A stretch of 64,000 bases of DNA, taken from the NCBI GenBank assembly GCA_032717465.1, contig CM064658.1:610001-674000 (forward strand), given 5' to 3'. Shown piece after piece: positions 48,446 to 59,689 of this stretch. The DNA comes from Coenobita brevimanus (taxonomy: Eukaryota; Arthropoda; Malacostraca; Decapoda; Coenobitidae). The notes below the pieces were generated by a model that was given only the letters and a program-made list of their open reading frames with translations, ran no database searches and had not been told where the DNA came from. A program made the position numbers and the translations under genes. How positions within the stretch are numbered: the stretch's first letter is position 1; every line of letters begins with the position of its first letter.

Positions 48446-48479
48446 TGGTATCTGGTCATTGAGGTGCTGGTCTTATATA
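48446..48479 (-). promoter_or_regulatory. Core promoter of the glycine-rich protein gene (TATA box and possible initiator)
   Basis: On the minus strand TATATAA runs from 48479 to 48473. The word CCAGTG, close to the arthropod initiator TCAGT, has its A at 48446, about 33 bases further on. The start codon follows at 48428, which would leave a 5' UTR of about 18 bases. An ATG between the two words would lie upstream of the transcript. A CT tract (GA on the coding strand) ends about 8 bp upstream of the TATA box and could recruit a GAGA-type factor. The TATA box is seen directly; the start site is inferred. Confidence 0.6.
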
Positions 48480-48484
48480 CCCTG

Positions 48485-48487
<3 letters not shown>

Positions 48488-48564
<77 letters not shown>
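48488..48564. repeat. (CT)22 followed by (CA)16, upstream of the TATA box
   Basis: This compound microsatellite abuts the promoter of the minus-strand glycine-rich gene. On the coding strand it reads TG repeats, then AG repeats, then the TATA box. Confidence 0.95.
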
Positions 48565-48566
<2 letters not shown>

Positions 48567-48569
48567 TAG

Positions 48570-49060
48570 ATAGTTAGAAAGGTAGGCACTATGTTAACAT
48601 AAAATTTATAATATATTTTTAACTAATGGAGTTCCCAAGGCTTCTGTATTGGGATCCTACACGTCTGTATTTTTTTATAACTCATGGGGAGAGAGAGAGA
48701 GAGAGAGAGCATTAACCCCTTCAGTCTGATGGGTTATTTTTCATTTTATTCCCGCCACCACGAGACGAATGTATTTATAGTAGCAAAGTTTTATTTCGTA
48801 TGGAGATGCGTTGTGGGTAGCGAGGCTGTTAGGAAGAACATGGTCAATTTTACCTCTACATACCTTTTAGCGTCAAATTAGGCTACCTGCGTTGGCAATT
48901 TGTTTTCTTTAATGACAGACGATTTTTCAAGGCTGAGAAACCTAAGATTGAAAATAAAACATGATTAACGTTATATTGAGAAATGTAAAACTGTGTATGG
49001 TATTGCTGCCTGTGACGGATAAATCATTGAGTTTTTTCAGCTCACAAGACTCACTGCAAT
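48570..49060. other. AT-rich DNA with core-family fragments
   Basis: A degenerate core word lies near 48760 and CAGACGATTTTTCAAGGCTG near 48917. GA at 48688-48709. No gene. Confidence 0.4.
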
Positions 49061-49110
49061 GGAAACCTAACCTGGAATATGCAGTACAGTTCAGTTCTGG
49101 ATGCTCCCCT
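49061..49110 (+). mobile_element. Relic of a LINE reverse transcriptase (L-E-Y-A-V-Q-F)
   Basis: Translation gives N-L-E-Y-A-V-Q-F, matching the H-L-E-Y-x-V-Q-F-W segment near the end of CR1/Jockey reverse transcriptases. It then runs into an ATTT repeat. Only about 50 bp remain. Confidence 0.4.
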
Positions 49111-49119
49111 CGCCAGATT

Positions 49120-49553
49120 TATTTATTTATTTGATCGAAACAAGTGAAAAATGCCTGATCACTAGATTCAATACCTTTATTGGCGTAGTATGGCAGTCGT
49201 TTTATACATTCATTTGGCTTTGGTCATAACTTCTGACTGTCCTATGCATTTTCCTTCACGCTTAGTAGTTCTTCAGCCTGCCTTTCTTGCTGGGTATTTA
49301 AAACATATATCAAGGTGGGGTTCCAAGTGTGAGTGAGGCCTGGTGCTATACTGCCCTAGTGTCTCCGTCTTTCATTACGGATTAGGAATTATGGTAGTGC
49401 CATGAGATCACAGACTTCTTCCCATCGTTCAAACAGCACCATATCCCCCTTTCATGTGTTTATTGACCTTGACCTTTGATCTTTTTCGCCTCCAGTATGC
49501 TCGTTTTTATCCTCTGATGACCCTCAAACGATATTCTTAATTCAGTTCAATAA

Positions 49554-49555
<2 letters not shown>
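49120..49555. other. Unique DNA, no gene recognised
   Basis: Balanced sequence after an ATTT run. Possibly decayed transposon DNA around the reverse transcriptase relic. Confidence 0.3.

Positions 49556-49558
<3 letters not shown>

Positions 49559-49610
<52 letters not shown>
49559..49610. repeat. (GA)25 microsatellite
   Basis: A pure GA tract about 40 bp before the CR1-like tail. Confidence 0.95.
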
Positions 49611-49612
<2 letters not shown>

Positions 49613-49649
49613 CTTCTTTGCTATCCTTATCTCATTCTAGTAGTTCAGT

Positions 49650-49722
49650 TACTCTTCTAGGAGCTGCCTAGCATGGGCCAACCGGCCTACTGCAGTTATC
49701 CTCTCTTCTTATGTTCTTATGC
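49650..49722 (+). mobile_element. CR1-like LINE 3' tail
   Basis: The stretch carries CATGGGCCAACCGGCCTACT, CTGCAG and the terminal repeat TTCTTATGTTCTTATG, which resemble the short 3' consensus and octamer-like tail of CR1-type elements. The body is missing, and a GA microsatellite and unique DNA lie upstream. Confidence 0.65.
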
Positions 49723-49785
49723 TTGGTGGAGATAAAAGGTCAGGTCACTCATTAGGGATTGTAGGGTTTGTGTGGTTTGTATCTT

Positions 49786-49789
<4 letters not shown>

Positions 49790-49858
<69 letters not shown>
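49790..49858. repeat. (AC)18 plus (CT)15
   Basis: A compound dinucleotide tract. Confidence 0.95.
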
Positions 49859-49860
<2 letters not shown>

Positions 49861-49924
49861 TTTGTCCGCCCCGAGAGACTTTTGTTGGTGTCGAAAAAGA
49901 AGTTCATTCGTGTCATGTCAGGCG

Positions 49925-50990
49925 GGGAAATGAGGCTTTGGAGGGAGGGAGTTTTGGAGGAAAGGAGGGAAGTTTGGAGGGAAATTTGGAGGAAAGGAGG
50001 GAAATTTGGAGGGACTGGATGGAAGTTTGGAGGGATTGGAGGAAAGGAGGGAAGTTTGGAGGGACTGGAGGGAGTTTTGGAGGAAAGGAGGGAAATTTTG
50101 AAAAAAGGAGGGATGTCTGGAGGCACTAGAGGAAAATTTAGAGGAATGGAGAGAAATTCGGAGGAAAGTTTGGAGGGACTAGAGGGAAATTTGGAGGAAA
50201 GGAGGGAAGTTTGGAGGCACTGGAGGAAATTTTGGTGGAAAGGAATGAGGTTTAGAGGGACTGGAGGAAAATTGGAGGAAGGGAGGGAAGTTTGGAGGAG
50301 AGAAGAGAAGTTGGAGGAAAGGAGGATATATTGGAGGGACAGGAGAGAAATTTGGAGGAAAGGAAAGAATTTTGGAGGGACTGAAGGGAAGTTTGGAGGA
50401 AAAAAATATATGGTGTGGAAGGAAGGATATTTTGGAGGGAAGGGGGAATTTTGAAGGTGTTAGGGTGAAGGTTGGAGGAAAGATTGGAGGTAAAGAGGAA
50501 ATTATGGAGGTATTGGAGAGAAAGATGGAGGTGATGGAAGGAAGGCTGCAGGAAGAGAGAGAAGATAAGGGGTAAGGAGAGGGTTGGAGGGAAGATTGGA
50601 AGCTTGGAGGGAAATATGGAGGTGCTGGAGAGAAAGGTAAGTATTGGAGGGAGGGAGGAGAAAGAAGTTTGGAGGTAAGGAGAAGGTTGGAGGGAAGACT
50701 GGATATGATGAGGAAAAATTGGAGGTGTTGGAGAGAAAGATACGAGTATTGGAGGAATGAAAGGAGGAAGAGAGAGAAGTTTGGAGGTTAGGAGAGAATT
50801 GGAGGTGGAGAGAGAAATTTTGGAGGTATCGGAGAGAAGCGTGGAGGTAAGGAGGAGGAGGAGGAAATAATTTAGTTTTGGAGGGGAAGAGGAATTGTTG
50901 TAGGGGTTTGATGGAAAGTTTGAAGGTATATTTGAGGAATGAAAGGAATGTCTGATATCTTGGAGGAAAGAAGAGAAGGTTGGAGGAACA
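49925..50990 (+). repeat. Purine-rich minisatellite GGAGGAAAGGAGGGAAGTTT
   Basis: Units of about 14 and 28 bp built on TTTGGAGG and GGAAAGGAGGGAA are well ordered to about 50400 and degenerate later. Gly/Glu-rich plus frames and Ser/Pro-rich minus frames are shadows. Confidence 0.9.
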
Positions 50991-51068
50991 GCAGAGAGAG
51001 AAAGAAAGAGGGAATGAAAGAGAGAGAGAGAGAGAGAGAGAAAGAAAGAAAGAGAGGGAGGGAGAGAG

Positions 51069-51107
<39 letters not shown>

Positions 51108-51309
51108 ACCGTGGTGCAGCAATCTTGGTAGTGAAGGTAAAGCCAATTTAACTATAGAAACTGAGAGGGGAGGAGGTAGGGAAGGGATAGGGGAAGGGGG
51201 AGGAGAAGGGGGAGGGGGAGGGGGTAAGGAGTAGGAGGGGGAGAGAGGTGACACAAAAGATTTAATGGTTTGGACAAGTCACTTTGGAACAATGCCTTGC
51301 TCTCCATTG

Positions 51310-51355
<46 letters not shown>
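50991..51355. repeat. GA tracts, purine stretch and (CT)21
   Basis: GA with GAAA interruptions at 50994-51105, G/A-rich sequence 51160-51245, CT at 51312-51353. Confidence 0.9.
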
Positions 51356-51357
<2 letters not shown>

Positions 51358-51419
51358 CCGAGTTTTTATTTTAAACGGAAGATGATGTTTTTATGCTTCT
51401 GTGTACCTCTTTATCCTCG

Positions 51420-51965
51420 TTATTTATTTATTTATATTTGTAATAGAGAATAAACCTGGATCTGATATATTTATTTTACATTTATAAACATTAATTTATT
51501 CACATTTATATTTATCTACATTTGTTTATTTACATATATATTTACATTTACTTATTTACATTTATGTTTATCTGCATTATTTATTTGTATTTATTTATAT
51601 TTATCAACATTTTCCAGTTTACAGTTCTTTGTATTTATCTACATTTATATATTTATTTGCATTTACATTTACCTATATTTATTTTTTATTTACATTTTAC
51701 AATCACCATTTATTTATTTACATATATTTTAATCTACAGTTATTTCTTTACATTTATTTATATTTACCGTTATTTATTTACCGTATTACATTTACATTTA
51801 TATACGTTTATTTATCAATTTATTTACGTTTTACATTTATCTACATTTATTTATTTATAACTATCTACATTTATATATTTATTGACGTTTTACATGTATC
51901 TACATTTATTTATTTACACCTGGTTTACATTTATCAACATTTATTCATTTATTTACATTTATTTA
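51420..51965. repeat. AT-rich degenerate array TTTATTTACATTTATCTACA
   Basis: TTTA, TACA and ATCTACATT words are tiled over 540 bp. The Tyr/Ile/Phe-rich frames are shadows. Confidence 0.85.
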
Positions 51966-52042
51966 TATACCACTGTTACTACAATTAAAAAAAAAATCCC
52001 TTGAACCTTATCTTGTATATCACTTTCGCTTCAGCAAAAGGT

Positions 52043-52044
<2 letters not shown>

Positions 52045-52098
<54 letters not shown>

Positions 52099-52427
52099 AA
52101 GGGGAGAGAGAGAGAGAGAGAGTTGCACACCTTCTCCTGTGTATTCTATAGCCAGGCTTTTTTGTTGAGGTAGTGAGAGGGAATGCTGTGGTAGAAGTGA
52201 CGGCTTCTTTTGTCCCCCCTCACTGACTCGCAGAAAACGGGGATGGAGAAAACAGATGGGTAAATAGATAGATAGGTACTTGGTAGGTAGATAGATAGAT
52301 AGGTAAGGTAGGTAGGTAGGTTAATAGTACGTAGATATAGATAAATAGAGAGAGAGAGATGTGCAGGTAAGTAGGTAGGTATAGAGAGCGAGCGAGAGAT
52401 TGTGTGTATGCAGTGTAATTCTTTTGG

Positions 52428-52474
<47 letters not shown>

Positions 52475-52485
52475 TGTGTGTTGAC
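52045..52485. repeat. GA, GATA/GGTA and GT repeats
   Basis: GA at 52047-52122, GATA/GGTA words at 52262-52385, GT at 52431-52479. Confidence 0.9.
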
Positions 52486-52549
52486 CTGTGTATGCCAAAG
52501 TTATACTGTATTTACTTTTCAATTTTACAGTCATTTCTTCACGTTCATT

Positions 52550-53121
52550 TATATCATCGTCATTACTATCATCATTATCATTATCCATATCCATCTCATC
52601 TTCATCATCATAATTTTCCCCTTATCATCATCATCATCAACATTAATCACCTCCTCATCTTGATCATCATCAATAATGTTCTCTTCCATCATCATCATCA
52701 TCAATATCCTTCTCCTTCTAACCACCACCACCACCACCACCACCACCATCACCATCATCATCATTATCATCATCATCATCATCATCATCATCATACCGGC
52801 ATATTGCTCCCAGTTATAGGATAGCAGCTTTCTCGACTGTTTACACTCAGACCTGTTAGCTTTTCTTCTATCCTACTTGAAAAACGAAGGAAATTTGAAA
52901 TGGGAGGGGAAGGGCAAGAGTAGAGGGAAGGGGAATATACAGTACACGTAACAGCGAAGGAAAAATGTTCAGGAATTATTACTGTATTATTTTTATTATT
53001 AGTAGTAGTAGTAGAAGTAGTAGTATTAATATTGTTGTTAGTGTGACTGATGGTTATTTTGTTATCTGTTATTATTATTATTATTATTATCATCATCATC
53101 ATCATCATCATCATCACTATC

Positions 53122-53173
<52 letters not shown>

Positions 53174-53175
53174 CT

Positions 53176-53206
<31 letters not shown>

Positions 53207-53208
53207 CT

Positions 53209-53240
<32 letters not shown>

Positions 53241-53305
53241 CACTATCATCATCATCATCACTATCATCATCACTATCATCATCATCATCATCATCATCAT
53301 TACCT
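52550..53305. repeat. CAT/ACC trinucleotide arrays around unique DNA
   Basis: CAT-type repeats at 52555-52800 with ACC at 52721-52748, unique DNA 52800-52980, then TAG, TTA and an ATC array with ATCACT interruptions at 53070-53300. His- and Met-rich frames are shadows. Confidence 0.9.
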
Positions 53306-53446
53306 TCTCCATAAACATTTGTTGGCTCTCAAAATGTCATTGATGTTTTTGTTTTTTCATCATTTTTTTCCTTTAATTTTTCATGTAAAAAAAAAAAAAA
53401 AACATAGCCTACCTATTTACCATTCATTTTTTTTTTCTCTAGTTCG

Positions 53447-53595
53447 TTCACTTTAACTTGGCTGAGATTTTCCATTTCCCTTCGCTCAAGTGTCAGAGTA
53501 GATCAGTACTGCGACCCTGCATCCTTCCCATTGCACTTCTTTGTGACTAGCACCATATTCTAGTGTTAATGTCAGTGTTATAGTTGAACAGAGTA
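53447..53595 (+). repeat. Core-family interspersed repeat
   Basis: CACTTTAACTTGGCTGAGAT, then GCACTTCTTTGTGACTAGC and CTAGTGTTAATG, collinear with the copies at 57691 and 63418. Confidence 0.75.
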
Positions 53596-53628
53596 TAATT
53601 AGCAAGTAATCCTTTCAGTCCGGTGACA

Positions 53629-53696
<68 letters not shown>

Positions 53697-53870
53697 TCAT
53701 TTATGCACCTATCAGTCTGTCTGTCTGTCTGTCTACTCATATATCTGTTTATCAGTGTCTGTCAAACTGTCTATCGATCCAGTTATCTGTTCATGTCTCT
53801 GTCTTTATCTGCATCTGTCTATCAGTTTATCTATCCATCCATCTATTGTGTCTGTCAGTCTTGTACATAA
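53629..53870. repeat. (CT)33 and CTGT/ATCT tetranucleotides
   Basis: CT at 53630-53694 followed by degenerate CTGTCTGT and ATCTATC words. Confidence 0.9.
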
Positions 53871-53879
53871 TCCATCATT

Positions 53880-54175
53880 CTGGACATCCATCTCTTTAAA
53901 AAAAAAAAAAAGTTGGAATGAAGACTAAAATCCAGTAAGCGAAAATTACCTGGAAAATGTACTCGCCTCAAAAATAATAATAATAATAAAAAAATAAAAA
54001 TAAAATATATAAATAAATAATAATAATAATTTTAAAAAGTTCCTTCATCTGCATAAAATCGTCTGGGGTAACAGGAAGAAAAATATATGACATCATTGCA
54101 CTGGGTGATCCAGATATAACGCTCTTCTTACAAAAATTATTTCTGAGTCAATAACCACATTTTCTTCCATTTCAG
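53880..54175. other. A-rich DNA with a core-family word
   Basis: TAA repeats near 53970-54030 and GCATAAAATCGTCTGG (minus core) near 54050. Ends at the acceptor of the candidate exon. Confidence 0.4.
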
Positions 54176-54329
54176 GTATGAGGGGGCACCAAGGAGAATT
54201 GAAGAGGTACCAAGGACAATTGAAGAGGTACCAAGGACAATTGAAGAGGTACCAAGGACAATTGATGTACCAAGGAGATTTTAAGAGGCACCAAGGAGGA
54301 TTTAAGAGGTACCGAGGAGAATTTAAGAG
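54176..54329 (+). CDS. Candidate internal exon encoding seven-residue repeats (K-R-Y-Q-G-Q-L)
   Basis: The stretch begins after TTCTTCCATTTCAG, a good acceptor, and ends at GAG before GTAAGC, a good donor. One frame is open throughout: two leading bases, 50 codons from ATG at 54178, then two trailing bases. It encodes tandem heptads of the form R-Y/H-Q/R-G-x-L/F-K, several of them K-R-Y-Q-G-Q-L. A second frame reads E-E-V-P-R-T-I but stops at TTTTAA, and the third is full of stops. Lys-Arg pairs flank short peptides, which recalls neuropeptide precursors, but no C-terminal amidation glycine is seen and no signal-peptide exon was found nearby. The array and the exon coincide almost exactly. 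It may equally be a non-coding 21-bp minisatellite whose GAGGTA unit mimics a donor. Confidence 0.4.
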
Positions 54330-54414
54330 GTAAGCGAGCGTTTCCCCATTACAGTACCTCAGTTTTCTTTAGTGTAAATGGTAGAGAAAACGATACTTGT
54401 TATGGCCAACGAAA

Positions 54415-54630
54415 GTGTGTATATGCATTTTCTTTAAGCTTTTTATGAAACAAGGATTGAAAAATAGCGGAATGTTTTATGGTCTTATGTTCATATTTTT
54501 AGACTAATTCTATGTATGTATATTTGCCTAGCTGTGTGTGTATATTCATTTTCTTTTAGCTATTTATATAACAAGGATTAAAAAATATCGCTGTGTTTAA
54601 TGGTCTTATGTTCATATTTTAGACTTATTT
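54415..54630 (+). repeat. Tandem duplication, period 120 bp
   Basis: GTGTATATGCATTTTCTTTA, ACAAGGATTGAAAAATA, ATGGTCTTATGTTCATATT and TTAGACTA occur at 54415-54508 and again at 54535-54628 with about ten differences. Confidence 0.85.
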
Positions 54631-55335
54631 TTTTATATATATATATAATGTATGTATTGTTAGCCTTTGTTTATCATCCGTTCATATGTTGTCTGCAGTG
54701 TGTGATACGTGCTTAATTACGTGACAGTCAGATTTCGTATTTAGGTGATAAATTATACTGCATAAGGGTATGTATTTAACAGTATTATAAGTGCTATATT
54801 ATTATTATTATTTATTATTATTTAGCAGCTTCTCCATTCTTTATTATTATCCATTTTACCACATGTCTCCAAATCCTAACCATGTATATAATATTAAGCA
54901 TTGTTTTGGGTTTACGTCTTTTTGTCAGTAAGAAAAATAAATTTAGTTACCGGGAAATGTTAGTATATGCAGGATTTTTTTTTTTTTCTCTGCTGTGAGA
55001 GATTGTTGTTGTTTTAAATTCTTGTGTTTTGTATCAGTTTTCCATGTCAGACTTCCGTTTCCATATATATATATATATATATATATAAACTCGGGATTTA
55101 CTTTTTTGTACGTTTTTGCTGATGAAAAACTGATCCATGTAAGAAAAAGTGTAAAAATTATTGACTTTTTGTACTTTACGTTATATTAGGGTAATGGTGG
55201 TAAGGGTATCGCTCTTATTATCAAAGGAAAGACATGACTCAGAGGACAGTCGACTCGTTTAAGTCATGATATGCACCTGGCCTCATATCCTCCTGAGATT
55301 TGTCGGTTTACTATACTCGCCACCTGTCAAATTGT
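54631..55335. other. AT-rich unique DNA
   Basis: Short TTA and TA runs (54800-54830 and 55063-55086). No gene recognised. Confidence 0.4.
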
Positions 55336-55341
55336 CTCTCA

Positions 55342-55400
55342 AGCCCCGCCCCTTTACCCACCGTCATCGAGTGGGAGGCCAGTCAGGAAGGGGCGGGGCT
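55342..55400. promoter_or_regulatory. Inverted GC boxes (13-bp arms)
   Basis: AGCCCCGCCCCTT at 55342-55354 and its exact reverse complement AAGGGGCGGGGCT at 55388-55400 flank a 33-bp loop in otherwise AT-rich DNA. Both contain SP1/KLF-type GC boxes. Confidence 0.4.
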
Positions 55401-56110
55401 AGACAAGCTTCCTGACGTATAGCACCTCTTCCTTACTTTATTTATTTATTTATCTTTTTTTTACGGCATCTTGGTATTGTTGTGTGGTAAATTCTTGAAG
55501 ACTTTGGTGATATTACTGTAGAATTATTAGATGAAACGAAAAAATAACCGGTTGAAATATGTGAAAACTTACTTGAGCACATTTACTTTAGCCTGACAAA
55601 AATCTCAAACCCCTTTTCAGCTCAGTTGATGGCCAGATGTAGTCACAGATGTAGGGTTTGATTTGACTAGGAACAGAAAACACCCAACTGCATAGCTAAG
55701 ACACCAAATTTCGTGCAACCAGACTTTCGTATTCGAGTTGTAGGAGTGGCCCAGTTCCCTCACATGAAAACAAATCGGCTATTATCATTTGATGGGTAGG
55801 GTGTCAGAAGCAAATTATTTTTATTTTATTTAGTTTTAGTGATACCAACAAATCTTCCCTTATTCTTTATTGAGTTTACCTGTGTGTTCTCCTTTAATTA
55901 GAGGTATTTTGTCAGGTGAGTAAAAGCCTCTGGTGGTAGTGGAAATGCAGAGTAGGTCATTCCACTGAAGGGGTTCATGGGGTTAATCTTTTCACCTCGA
56001 GGACCAATTGATGTCTTATTTTGCTTGATTCCTGACGATTTTTACTCAGCTTAGGGGAGACCTCTGAGGGAAGAGGTTAGTTAGTAGAGGATTGTGTGTT
56101 GATATAAAGG

Positions 56111-56112
<2 letters not shown>
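55401..56112. other. Mostly unique DNA with a core-family word
   Basis: An ATTT run near 55437. TGACGATTTTTACTCAGCTTAGG near 56033 is a plus-strand core word with GAAGGGGTTCATGG upstream. No gene. Confidence 0.4.
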
Positions 56113-56199
<87 letters not shown>

Positions 56200-56206
56200 T
56201 ATGTGT
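56113..56206. repeat. (GT)n microsatellite
   Basis: GT repeats with one GAG interruption and one TTT near the end. Confidence 0.95.
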
Positions 56207-56224
56207 AACCGTTTGCCTTTTAGA

Positions 56225-56639
56225 AGACACAGACACGTATAGAATAAAGAAGAAGGGGAAAATTGTAAGAGAGAAGGAAAGTGTAGAGGGGGTAAGAGGA
56301 GATGATAGGAAACGGAGGATGGAGGGAGAAGAATTAGAGAAAAGAAAGAACAGGAGAGGACAGAGAAAAACAAAGAGAGAGAGTGTGATAGAGAAGGAGG
56401 GAGACGTGGAAGAAGGATGGAAAGAAGTAGGAGAGAAGAATGTGTTGAGAGAGTTGAGGAAATGAAGTGGGAGGAAGGAATTAAGGGACAGGAGAAGGAA
56501 GGAAGGAAAGAAAAAGGGGAAAGGGGGAGGAAGGAGAGGTGGGAGGTATGGAGAAAAGATAGAGACGAGATAAATGGAGAAAGTGGAGAGATTGAAGATG
56601 GGCAGATGGAAGGGTGTTTTGAAAAAGTAGAGAAATTTT

Positions 56640-56675
<36 letters not shown>
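56225..56675. repeat. Purine-rich block and (GA)16
   Basis: G/A-rich sequence ends in a GA tract at 56643-56674. Two overlapping Lys/Glu-rich plus frames are shadows. Confidence 0.85.
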
Positions 56676-56677
<2 letters not shown>

Positions 56678-56799
56678 TCATCTGGTGGTGGTGAGAGGAG
56701 GTTTTGGAGAGGTAACTGTTCCTCTCCTTCTTGCCTCTGTCATGGGTGGGAGAGTTCAGGTGGGCCTGGGGGAGAGGTAGTGGCGTGTAGAGAGTCAAT

Positions 56800-56965
56800 G
56801 TATTAGCACTTAAGGCTCCTATGACCCACTCCCAGCTTAATAAAATCGTCTGGCATTAGAAGGAAGGGGATGGCAGAGTTGTTTTCACCATGAGAGGGGT
56901 TTTCGTGGCGGAATTTACATGCATAGGACTGTGGGTCACTCAGATGAAGAAAATCGCATGACTGG
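56800..56965 (-). repeat. Core-family repeat fragment
   Basis: CAGCTTAATAAAATCGTCTGG near 56834 and a weaker GAAGAAAATCGCATGACTGG near 56944 lie on the minus strand. Confidence 0.6.
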
Positions 56966-56974
56966 GAGGGTTAG

Positions 56975-57117
56975 TACATACATACATACGTACTTACATA
57001 TTGACAGATAGATAGATAGATAGGTACATAAAAATATTAATAGATAAAAATGATGTACATAGATAAAGAGATAGATAGATAATTAAAAATATATAGATAC
57101 ATAGATAAAAATTGAGA

Positions 57118-57182
<65 letters not shown>
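56975..57182. repeat. CATA/GATA repeats and (GT)31
   Basis: TACATACA and GATAGATA words at 56978-57110, then GT at 57119-57181. Confidence 0.9.
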
Positions 57183-57184
<2 letters not shown>

Positions 57185-57420
57185 CAAATCATTCCTGTAA
57201 CAACACCCCCCCCCCAGACAGCTGTGTTAATGTGTTGCTTAGTGTGACGTAGTGTTGCGGTCGGTGTTAACAGTGTGTGTGGTTAGAGTGTGAACGGAAG
57301 CCGGTCACGTGATGCTAGCCGTGAACGTAACTCATTGCATGTGGTCGCTTATGTAATGCTGGTGGTGTTGATGTGATAGAGAGATAGAGAGAGAGAAAGA
57401 GTTACTTACGAGCATCTCAC
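57183..57420. other. Unique DNA with an E-box
   Basis: A C-run at 57208-57217 and GGTCACGTGATG near 57303. No gene recognised. Confidence 0.35.
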
Positions 57421-57429
57421 CTTATGTAT

Positions 57430-57905
57430 ACATCTTCTCAGAGCTGGATGAAGTCGTTTTGCGTCACGTTCTAGCCCTGGGTTCTTTTTTTTTTCGTATT
57501 ACGAGAGAGAGGGAGAGAGAGTTACTTAGGTGCTTCTCACCGTCTTTATAAATACATAATCAAAGCTGAATAAAATCGTCTTCGTTACCTAGTTCTAGCC
57601 TTGGGTTCTTTCTTTGTTCTATTAAGAGAGAGAGGTAGCAGGATGGAGGGAGTAAACTTAATATTCCCGCTTATTTATTGGACCTATATTCCTTTCACCT
57701 TAACTTGGCCCAGATTTTCGTTCTTCTGTAGCTTATTTCACATAGCTCAGTGGCAGAAAAGACAATACTGCCGCTCTGCATCCTCCACGGCACTTCTTTA
57801 TGACTAGCATCCTTTTCTAGTGCTTATCTATTGCTACAACTAAGCATTTAAGATGGAGAGGTGGTAATCTTAGGCCAAGTTAGTGTAAAAAGAGTATAGC
57901 AGTCA
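57430..57905. repeat. Core-family repeats: two minus words and one full plus module
   Basis: Minus core words near 57445 (degenerate) and 57560 (CTGAATAAAATCGTCTTCG). The best full module is at 57691-57905: CCTTTCACCTTAACTTGGCC, CATAGCTCAGTGGCAGAAAA, GCACTTCTTTATGACTAGC, AAGCATTTAAGATGGAGAG, TTAGGCCAAGTTAGTG. Confidence 0.8.
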
Positions 57906-58119
57906 TAGGAAGTGATAAAATGAACACTCTCACATGCTGGCGAAGTATGAGTGAAGGAGAGGTATCTGTATTGAAATTAATGCATGTGGAAATCGATTAT
58001 TTGTGGTTCATTTTGTAATCATGGTTGTAGTTGTTAGTTTAGGTACCGTTGCTCGTGAAATGTGTGGACTTACCATCATCATCATCAGAAGAAGAACAAA
58101 GTTATCATCAGAGCAGGGT

Positions 58120-58185
<66 letters not shown>
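58120..58185. repeat. (CT)31 microsatellite
   Basis: A pure CT tract. Confidence 0.95.
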
Positions 58186-58186
<1 letters not shown>

Positions 58187-58294
58187 CAGAACTTCACCCA
58201 TAGTTGACTTTCCATGGGAGAGAGATTCGGTAGTGCTGAGATAATTCACACGTAATTAAGTATATGTGCCGTGTATAATACTATGGTGGAGGGG

Positions 58295-58476
<182 letters not shown>

Positions 58477-58551
58477 ACAATCCCCCTCACACCACACAGC
58501 CTAACACTACAGGCTCCCTTATGGCATGGGAATAAGCAAGCGTATCATCAG

Positions 58552-58620
58552 CGTGTGTATGGCGAGGCGGAGGACGAGCCGTGTGTCCAGTTAGTCAGGG
58601 AGAGACAGATGGCTGTTAAG
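58552..58620 (+). CDS. Weak candidate exon, 23 codons
   Basis: After CATCAG there are 23 open codons of non-repetitive, GC-balanced sequence (R-V-Y-G-E-A-E-D-E-P-C-V-Q-L and onward), ending at AAG before GTGGTG. The acceptor lacks a good pyrimidine tract. It is one of the few complex stretches in this part of the window. No homolog is recognised. Confidence 0.15.
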
Positions 58621-58679
58621 GTGGTGAGGGTAACGGAACTCTTTACCTGTGGTCTCATTACATGCTGCCCATCTCATCT

Positions 58680-59165
58680 TTTGTTTGGTGTATGTGTGTG
58701 TATGTGTTTGTGTGTGTAATTTAGGTGAAGCTTAACTTAGCATTCATTTAAATTAGCCTAACCTAGCCTATAGTTAACCTAAATTATTCCAGCCTAAATG
58801 AACCCATCCCAGTTTAAACTCATTTCACGAATTCACTAGGAGTTTCATAAAATCATAAAATTCCCTGTACCGTAACATATATAGCGAGGGAGATAAATAT
58901 TTACTTAGTTTATGATTGCATGTTTTAGCTGCATGTTATCTATACTTAATAATATAGGTAGACATTATAGATAAACATAGATTGCATTTTCTTGGAGTGG
59001 GGTGGGGAGTGAAGGGGTGTTTTGTAAGGGTCTGAGGTTGATGTGGTACGAGGAAGATTTGTTAGGGGTGTAGAGAGGCGTTTGGTGAGGTTTGGGGTGA
59101 TGAGGAGGAGAGATCAGGCATGTAGGAACGGGTATTGTTTTGGATATGAAAGTGTGAGGGATGAA
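58680..59165. other. Unique DNA with AACCTA words
   Basis: CCTAACCTAGCCTA-like degenerate telomere words near 58750-58790. No gene supported. Confidence 0.35.
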
Positions 59166-59166
59166 T

Positions 59167-59168
<2 letters not shown>

Positions 59169-59222
<54 letters not shown>
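59169..59222. repeat. (GT)26 microsatellite
   Basis: A pure GT tract. Confidence 0.95.
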
Positions 59223-59225
<3 letters not shown>

Positions 59226-59395
59226 GAGAGGGAGTCATGGTGGTAAGTGTGGTTTTTGTTGGTGTGTTATTGTTTGTGGTGAACTTAGAGATTAATGTGT
59301 GGGTTTGTATTTCTGTGATGTGCCGTCTTCAAGAGGATTCCTAAGATAGAGGATGTGTAGTTAAGTTTAATGTGACGTACAGTTGTCTATCTTAA

Positions 59396-59516
<121 letters not shown>

Positions 59517-59689
59517 GTCACCACCCATAAGTTCGATGCAGATGGACCTGGGCAGTGTTGGCTGTATGTTCGGGTGTCTTGGGTGATCCTTAACATTTCC
59601 GGCGTATTGGAAGGGTTAAATGCCGTCCAGATAGGAAGTCGTACCCAAGTTTTGTGACCGAATGAGGGTGTGTTATAGGCGACCGGTGT

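Noticed and set aside
59043..59246. 67-codon plus frame with basic residues
   Set aside because: It ends in translated GT repeats, and no LINE or other family could be supported.
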